In this document: in pieces, positions 7,113 to 11,986 of the stretch | Numbering within the stretch: position 1 is the first letter of the stretch | Layout: each line of letters opens with the position of its first letter | Assembly (NCBI RefSeq): GCF_045105435.1 | Contig: NZ_JBGCDL010000306.1 | Location: 1-11,986, forward strand | Reading direction: 5' to 3' | Origin: Kordia sp045105435 | GTDB lineage: Bacteria; Bacteroidota; Bacteroidia; Flavobacteriales; Flavobacteriaceae | DNA length: 11,986 nt | The notes under the pieces: generated by a model | What the model saw: the letters and a program-made list of their open reading frames with translations, nothing else | Told to the model about the DNA's origin: nothing | Database searches by the model: none | Program-made: the position numbers and the translations under genes

Positions 7113-10100
7113 TTATTGCTTGATGAATTTTTGTGTAAACACCTTTCCATCAGATTCTAAACGTAAAATATAGTTTCCTGTTTGTAAATTAGAAACATCT
7201 ATTGAATGTTGTTTTAGTTTTAAGTTGAGTACTCGTTTTCCTTCTATATTAAAGATCGTAGCAATTTTTCCAACTAAGTTTACTGGACTGTTGATGTTCA
7301 TTATTTTTCCAACTGGATTTGGATGAATAGCAACACTTTCTAATGTTTCATCAGGAATACTTAACGTTTGTCCTTCCGTAATGATATGATGCGTGTTAAT
7401 TGCAGGATCTGTTAAATTGTCAACAGTTCCTGATGGCCAGTAAATAACAATATTGGTAATAGCATCTTCTGTTCCAATACCAAAGTGTGTGTTTAATGTA
7501 CTCATGAAACGGAAACCTTCTCCACTACGTACATCACGAATTTGAACTCCAGCAGCTGTATGTACTTCTACTCTAGCTCCAATTCCGTTAATGTTACTTG
7601 CAACTCCTGTAGTAGTAATTTTTACCCAATTGTTGCTGTTTGTAGTGTTTGTATATAATGTTGATCCAGAAATTGCATCCATGAATCCATCATTGTTTAA
7701 ATCTCCAAAAGAACCGTTACTTCCTGAAATTACATTGTCGTACACAGTAAATGTCATGTCTCCATTTCCAAATAGCATACTACCATTTGATGCAATGTCT
7801 AAGTTTCCATCATTATCAAAATCGTGTGTCGCATTTTCAATTCCTAAGTTTGTTAATGCAGGTAATATTCCGGAAGCAGCAGTAACATCAGTAAATGTAC
7901 CATTTCCGTTATTTTGCATTAATTTATGTATTCCATCAGCAGTTGAACTTGCACCTACAAAAACATCCATGTCTCCATCATTATCAAAATCTCCCCATGC
8001 AGAAGACCATGTTTGTAACGGATCTGCTAAACCTGCGGCAGAAGCTACTTGTGTAAAGTTTCCAGTTCCATCATTTTCATGTAATTCATTGATATTTATT
8101 GTACTTGAACCTCCACGACATTTTGCAATAAACATGTCCATGTCTCTGTCATTATCATAATCAATCCAGATAGAACCATAATTTCCTCCACCTGCAATAT
8201 CTCCAATTCCACCTTGGTTAAAGACTAGGTTTCCATTTCCATCATTCATATAATATACATTCGGATCCACATCATGACATACAAAAGCATCTAGGTTTCC
8301 ATCTTGATCTAAATCGACAAAGTTTGAACGTTGCGAGAATACATATTCTGGTCCTGATATTTCTGTAAATCCAGTTCCAGTAGCATTCGCCTTCATAAAT
8401 GTTACTCCACTTCCTCCACCATATAATAAATCGGTAAATCCGTTTCTATCAAAATCGGCAGCAGCCAAACTCCAAGAAGGTGAATTGTCCGCATTTGTTG
8501 TTGTAATATTTGTACCTGTGGCACTTAAACCACCTGAAGCTTGTTGATAAAATATATTGACATTTGTACTTCCAATAGAAACTACATCGTCTAAAAAGTC
8601 GCCATTCATATCAACAGCAGCTCTTTGTGTTCCTGTTGTTGCAACCGTTGATGTTGTAAAATCAGCTGGCGGCGGTGGTGCTAATGTTGTAAACGTTAAT
8701 GGTCCGCCCCAAATACTTGCATCCAATCCGCAAATAGCACGTACATATACTTCATACACTGTTGCAGGATTTAGTGAGCTTACGTCTACTGATGTCGTAT
8801 TTGACGCTATTCCTAGTCCTGTTGGAATTCCTGTTCCTACTGGTTGTACCACATATTCCCAAGCAGTTTCTCCATTATTTGCTGACCAAGAAACTGTTGC
8901 TGATGTTTGCGTTATTGCAGAAGCAACTATACTAGAAGGTGCAATACAAAATGATCCGCAAGTTTCTACACGTACAAAATCGATAGACATGTCTCCATGA
9001 AAACCTGTTCCTGTTCCTGTATGACTAAATTCTATATAAATTACTTGTCCTAGGTATGCATCTAAGTTTATTCCAATTGGAACCCAAGCTTCCGTTTCGC
9101 TTGTTTGCAATTCGCCTGCGAGTGTAAATACTGTTGTGAAAGGTCCGGAAACTGAAGTTCCTATTTTTACATCTAATGATCCCATTTCTGAACCATAAGC
9201 ATGTAAATAGAATGAAAGTTCTGCACCATCTGTTGCTGTTAATAAGTCAATTGCCGGACTTACCGCCGATGCAGTTGCGCTTGTGTTACCAGAAGCTTCG
9301 TAATTCATGAAGTTTCCTCCACTGAAAGCTGTGCTTGGTCCTGTACTATCGGAAGTAGATCCATCTGGAATTTCCCAAGAACCATTTCCGTCGTTTAAAT
9401 CTCCTGTCCATCCAGAAGCAGTATCAAATTCTTCTGTAAAAATATATGTTGATGATCCTGATCCACAAGTGACACCAACTGGTGCTGGCGGCGGACAGTT
9501 ACTTTGTGTCAGTGCGCTACTGTTTGTATTACAGTTTGCATCTTGATCATTTTGAATAGATATGACAACATCTGTAGCATTTGCAAATGGTCCAAATTGA
9601 ACCGTTCCTGCTGCTGACAATGACTGATTTGAACTTCCTTGGTTGTCTGAAATAGTTAGTGATGTTGCTGATCCTATATCGGAAACATTTACATCGACTA
9701 AAAATCCTCCACTAGTTGCACAATCATCTACAATTGCGAAAGTAGCTGTGGGACTAGTACATGTTGCACAGTTTACATCAAAATCCCAAGGGATATATCC
9801 GTTGTCTGCACAATTTACTGTTCCATCAGTATTTGCCATTACTGTGATGGTATCTCCATTTGATGAGAACGTTAGTCCTGTTAAGTCTCCATTGTTTCCA
9901 TAACCATTGTACAATTCTGATCCATCAGTATTTAATACAATCAATTGATCCCAATTATTTTCTGTTTGTCCAGCATTGAAAGTTACTTGTAAATCTGATC
10001 CATCAGAACTTACAAAAACAAAGCTAGTGGTGTCGTTATTTGTGTAACAATACGTGGTATTTGTAGAACCCGAAGTGGTACAATTGACTGTAGTCTGTGC

Positions 10101-10154
10101 AGCTGCAAAAAAACAGGATGCTAGAAAGCATATTAATAAAGTAATTCTTTTCAT
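7113..10154 (-). CDS. Secreted T9SS-sorted multidomain protein with FG-GAP/VCBS repeats and ASPIC/UnbV domain
   Basis: The 1013-residue protein starts with a signal peptide (1-19, KRITLLICFL core, cut near AAAQ). Residues 21-130 look CUB-like with paired cysteines. A MAM-like beta-sandwich spans about 235-400 (EEFDTASGWTGD; IDFVRVETC). A fibronectin type III domain covers about 402-491. A seven-unit FG-GAP/VCBS region follows, with calcium-type motifs starting at D515, D567, D614, D665, D722, D778 and D818 (for example DFDNDGDMD). ASPIC/UnbV lies at about 842-915 (NGIGARVEV; VRSGEGF; IVIYWPSG). The C-terminal type A sorting domain (about 940-1013, IHPNP, NIEGKRV, GNYILRLES) directs export by T9SS and surface anchoring or release. 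The role is probably calcium-dependent binding or adhesion; the ligand is unknown. It lies 69 bases behind the diheme lipoprotein gene and is probably cotranscribed. Confidence 0.95.
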   Translation of the reverse strand: MKRITLLICFLASCFFAAAQTTVNCTTSGSTNTTYCYTNNDTTSFVFVSSDGSDLQVTFNAGQTENNWDQLIVLNTDGSELYNGYGNNGDLTGLTFSSNGDTITVMANTDGTVNCADNGYIPWDFDVNCATCTSPTATFAIVDDCATSGGFLVDVNVSDIGSATSLTISDNQGSSNQSLSAAGTVQFGPFANATDVVISIQNDQDANCNTNSSALTQSNCPPPAPVGVTCGSGSSTYIFTEEFDTASGWTGDLNDGNGSWEIPDGSTSDSTGPSTAFSGGNFMNYEASGNTSATASAVSPAIDLLTATDGAELSFYLHAYGSEMGSLDVKIGTSVSGPFTTVFTLAGELQTSETEAWVPIGINLDAYLGQVIYIEFSHTGTGTGFHGDMSIDFVRVETCGSFCIAPSSIVASAITQTSATVSWSANNGETAWEYVVQPVGTGIPTGLGIASNTTSVDVSSLNPATVYEVYVRAICGLDASIWGGPLTFTTLAPPPPADFTTSTVATTGTQRAAVDMNGDFLDDVVSIGSTNVNIFYQQASGGLSATGTNITTTNADNSPSWSLAAADFDRNGFTDLLYGGGSGVTFMKANATGTGFTEISGPEYVFSQRSNFVDLDQDGNLDAFVCHDVDPNVYYMNDGNGNLVFNQGGIGDIAGGGNYGSIWIDYDNDRDMDMFIAKCRGGSSTININELHENDGTGNFTQVASAAGLADPLQTWSSAWGDFDNDGDMDVFVGASSTADGIHKLMQNNGNGTFTDVTAASGILPALTNLGIENATHDFDNDGNLDIASNGSMLFGNGDMTFTVYDNVISGSNGSFGDLNNDGFMDAISGSTLYTNTTNSNNWVKITTTGVASNINGIGARVEVHTAAGVQIRDVRSGEGFRFMSTLNTHFGIGTEDAITNIVIYWPSGTVDNLTDPAINTHHIITEGQTLSIPDETLESVAIHPNPVGKIMNINSPVNLVGKIATIFNIEGKRVLNLKLKQHSIDVSNLQTGNYILRLESDGKVFTQKFIKQ

Positions 10155-10174
10155 AGGTTGGTTGGTTTTATCAT

Positions 10175-10201
10175 GCTACAAGTTTTGGCTTCACTCGTAG
10201 C
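10175..10201 (-). other. Intercistronic RNA hairpin
   Basis: In minus-strand RNA, GCUACGAGU pairs with ACUUGUAGC (9 pairs including one G-U; arms 10193-10201 and 10175-10183) around a 9-base loop. It sits between the cytochrome lipoprotein stop (10224) and the ATG at 10154. No T-run follows, so it is more likely a stability or partial-attenuation element than a terminator. On the plus strand the wobble becomes an A-C mismatch, which favours a minus-strand function. Near the ATG the leader contains AACC repeated three times. Confidence 0.45.
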
Positions 10202-10223
10202 GTTCGTTTAGTTGATAGTCTTT

Positions 10224-11339
10224 TTATTCACATTCGGTTGTAATTCCATCAATCCATTGTCCAATCATTTGAACAGCTTCTTTATGAATAATGGTTCTTC
10301 CGAGTAGTGGCATTCTAAATTCTTCTGCTTCTGTATTTAATCTAAAATACATTACTGAGCGTTCTTTTAAACCTGGAGTTACCACTTTGATCATTCCTGT
10401 AATTTCTTCGTCAGGATCAATACAAATTCCTAAATTGTTAGGATCTCCAGATTCGTCAAAAGCAAATCGCATCGGTCTGTAATCGCAATGCGATCCTTCT
10501 TGATGACAATGCGCACAGTTAATGTCTATGTATGAACGAACACGTAAATCGATCGGTTCTGTTTCATCGCTCCATTTTACTACTGTATTGATAGTTGCAG
10601 GTAAGTTGTCTTCTAAATAGCCTTCGTTAATTAGTTTTTGCAGCTGATTTGTAGTTCCATCTGCATAATCGTACATGCTATTTAAGTTTTGTGGTTTCAT
10701 TCCAATTGGTACAGAAGTAGTACCACTTTTGTGACATGTAAAGCATTCTACTTCAGAAGGAATTCTATAATTCGCGCTTTTCATTTCGCCACCTTCCATA
10801 AAGTCTACATTGGTAAATGAACCGTCAAGACTGAATGTTGCTTCTGTTTGATCGTCGTTCCAAACGTAATCGGCAAAATACCAATCGTCTGCTTTTTTAA
10901 GCATTAAACGCGTTTCAATGATGCGTGCGTTGTTACTTGGCAATACATTATCATAGTAAAATGTTTTTATTAAAAACGTTCCTACGGGCATGTCTATTAA
11001 TTCCATGTCATCAACATAATTGGCTTGCACATCGCTTGGCATCCAAACAAAACGTTTCTTTTTAGCGTAGTCGGTAAATAGTGTTGAAATTGGCTCGTAC
11101 GGAATTACACCTAATACGGGCGTTTGATCTTTTATATCACCTTCAAAGAAACTGTATTCTGATAGTGTAGCAAATGGAAATGCATCCATATCTAATACTA
11201 CAGGTGAAGTTGGAATCGGCACATAGTCGTCATCCATTGAAGTTGGTGGTGTTGTAGGATCGTTGTCATCGTTACCACAAGAAAAAAATGTAGCAGAAAG
11301 TATTGCTAAAATAGCAATTTTACGTAGTCTTTTGATCAT
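10224..11339 (-). CDS. Diheme c-type cytochrome lipoprotein, SO2930/TIGR03806-like
   Basis: The 371-residue protein has a lipoprotein signal with lipid-accepting C21 in ATFFSCG. The acidic stretch GNDDND right after it resembles Bacteroidota surface-export signals. A Thr/Pro/Asp-rich linker leads to a domain with EYSFFEGD, PYEPISTLFTDYAKKKRF (80-97), resembling the SO2930 family of diheme cytochromes. Two heme c sites are present: CFTCH (199-203) and CAHCH (275-279). M214 (PIGMKP) and M343 (FRMPLLG) are possible axial ligands. Heme attachment requires export to the periplasm, so the protein is a periplasmic or surface electron carrier or oxidase-like component; the substrate is unknown. It is the first gene of a probable two-gene unit with the T9SS-sorted FG-GAP protein downstream. 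Confidence 0.9.
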   Translation of the reverse strand: MIKRLRKIAILAILSATFFSCGNDDNDPTTPPTSMDDDYVPIPTSPVVLDMDAFPFATLSEYSFFEGDIKDQTPVLGVIPYEPISTLFTDYAKKKRFVWMPSDVQANYVDDMELIDMPVGTFLIKTFYYDNVLPSNNARIIETRLMLKKADDWYFADYVWNDDQTEATFSLDGSFTNVDFMEGGEMKSANYRIPSEVECFTCHKSGTTSVPIGMKPQNLNSMYDYADGTTNQLQKLINEGYLEDNLPATINTVVKWSDETEPIDLRVRSYIDINCAHCHQEGSHCDYRPMRFAFDESGDPNNLGICIDPDEEITGMIKVVTPGLKERSVMYFRLNTEAEEFRMPLLGRTIIHKEAVQMIGQWIDGITTECE

Positions 11340-11351
11340 GTTTTAGTTTAG

Positions 11352-11363
11352 TTAGTGCACTAA
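11352..11363 (-). promoter_or_regulatory. 12-base perfect palindrome upstream of the cytochrome gene
   Basis: TTAGTGCACTAA is its own reverse complement and ends 12 bases before the ATG at 11339. Such a site in a short leader could bind a dimeric regulator. The AT-rich stretch behind it (11364-11385) has TATTTTG on the minus strand, close to but not matching TAnnTTTG. Function is inferred. Confidence 0.35.
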
Positions 11364-11451
11364 TATAACAAAATATTATATGTAATCTTTGATTCTTAGT
11401 GAGTTACTCATTATATAAGACAACTGAAACTCCTTTTGTCCTACCTTATTT

Positions 11452-11491
11452 GTGGAATTATTTTGGATTTTAACTTTTGGATGGTGGAATT
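11452..11491. repeat. Short direct repeats in intergenic DNA
   Basis: GTGGAATT occurs at 11452-11459 and 11484-11491, and between them TTTTGGAT occurs at 11461-11468 and 11475-11482. They lie just downstream of the ABC transporter stop codon. No strong hairpin terminator was found there. This may be chance or a small decayed duplication. Confidence 0.3.
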
Positions 11492-11509
11492 TTAGTCGAA
11501 CAAACTACT

Positions 11510-11986
11510 TTATATAATCGTCAATCCAACCGCAACACCATTTTCCAAAGCTTCCAAACTCTCAAAAAATACAATCGTATTTTCATGTTTCGCCAACACT
11601 AAATAATGACTTCCTTTAAAATAACTTTGTTGTACAGTTACTTTGAAATCACCGTTTTCTGAAACTTGGAGTTGATGTGGATACACTAAGATCGTTTCAG
11701 TTGAAATTTCCATGTTTGGGAATAGATTCGCAGACAATTCATTTACTTCACCAAATAACGATGCGATATATTTGTTTGGCGGGTTTTTGTATAATTCCTT
11801 AGAATTGCTTTGCACGATGAGTTTTCCTTGTTTTAGCACAATGGTCGTATCTGCAAACGAAAGTGCGTCTGTACGATCGTGTGTTGCCACAATACAGGTA
11901 ATGTTTTCTTTTTTGAGATAACTAAACAGGTTTCTGCGTAATGCGTTCTTTCTAAAATTATCAATATGACTGAATGGTTCATCTAA
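11510..11986 (-). CDS. ABC transporter ATP-binding protein, C-terminal part (5' end beyond window)
   Basis: The frame is open to the window edge, leaving 158 residues. It begins inside the Walker B/D-loop region (LDEPFSHID) and continues to the H-loop (CIVATHD, about residues 32-38), ADTTIVLKQGK and a C-terminal extension (about 90-158) that looks like the TOBE-type regulatory domain of CysA/PotA/FbpC importer ATPases. A GTG at 11890 is internal, not the start. The Walker A and signature motifs must lie beyond 11986. The protein would drive import of an ion or small solute across the inner membrane. Iron, molybdate, sulfate and polyamine are all possible, and the permease is not in view. Confidence 0.9.
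   Translation of the reverse strand, partial: LDEPFSHIDNFRKNALRRNLFSYLKKENITCIVATHDRTDALSFADTTIVLKQGKLIVQSNSKELYKNPPNKYIASLFGEVNELSANLFPNMEISTETILVYPHQLQVSENGDFKVTVQQSYFKGSHYLVLAKHENTIVFFESLEALENGVAVGLTII

Noticed and set aside
8557..9000. Plus-strand open frames within 7113-10154 (also 7591-8160, 9307-9546, 9643-9903)
   Set aside because: They are antisense to a well-supported multidomain gene, have no recognisable domains, and follow from its low-complexity composition.
11888..11890. GTG at 11890 as the start of a short protein
   Set aside because: The frame continues upstream through Walker B/D-loop residues to the edge, so this codon is internal to an ABC ATPase.

Overview
The window looks like chromosomal DNA of a marine-type Bacteroidota, most likely a Flavobacteriaceae member (Kordia-like by impression, genus not provable here). 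The grounds are low GC, a type IX secretion (T9SS) type A sorting tail, an FG-GAP/ASPIC secreted protein, an acidic Bacteroidota-type lipoprotein start, promoter-like TAnnTTTG boxes and no Shine-Dalgarno signals. No rRNA, tRNA, CRISPR array, transposase or integrase is visible.

Left part (1-4892): a very large polytopic membrane protein on the minus strand, cut by the window edge, resembles GT-C/PTPS-related membrane proteins with an FxLYD-like tail. It is divergent from a plus-strand gene that fuses a response-regulator receiver domain to a family 2 glycosyltransferase of the dolichyl/polyprenyl-phosphate sugar synthase type. A palindromic intergenic repeat and a G-quadruplex-capable tract (minus strand) follow. 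After these comes a short, apparently inactive glycosyltransferase paralogue that has lost its DxD motif and C-terminal half. A plausible reading is that the fusion makes a lipid-linked sugar under phosphorylation control and the divergent membrane protein uses it; this is inference.

Middle part (4950-6950): a type II restriction-modification pair, more AT-rich by eye than its flanks. It has an Eco47II-family-like endonuclease on plus and a C5-cytosine methyltransferase on minus. The two genes converge and overlap tail to tail by 55 bases. The methyltransferase carries an N-terminal MerR/excisionase-like helix-turn-helix. Similar dyads with 13-base spacers (CTAAA-N13-TTTAG and CTTAAA-N13-TTTAAG) lie just upstream of both start codons and suggest a shared operator.

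Right part (7046-11986, all minus): an ABC transporter ATPase C-terminal fragment lies at the edge. Then comes a likely two-gene unit of a diheme cytochrome c lipoprotein (SO2930/TIGR03806-like) followed by a 1013-residue T9SS-secreted FG-GAP/ASPIC protein, ending in a strong intrinsic terminator. The pair suggests a cell-surface redox or binding function of unknown substrate.
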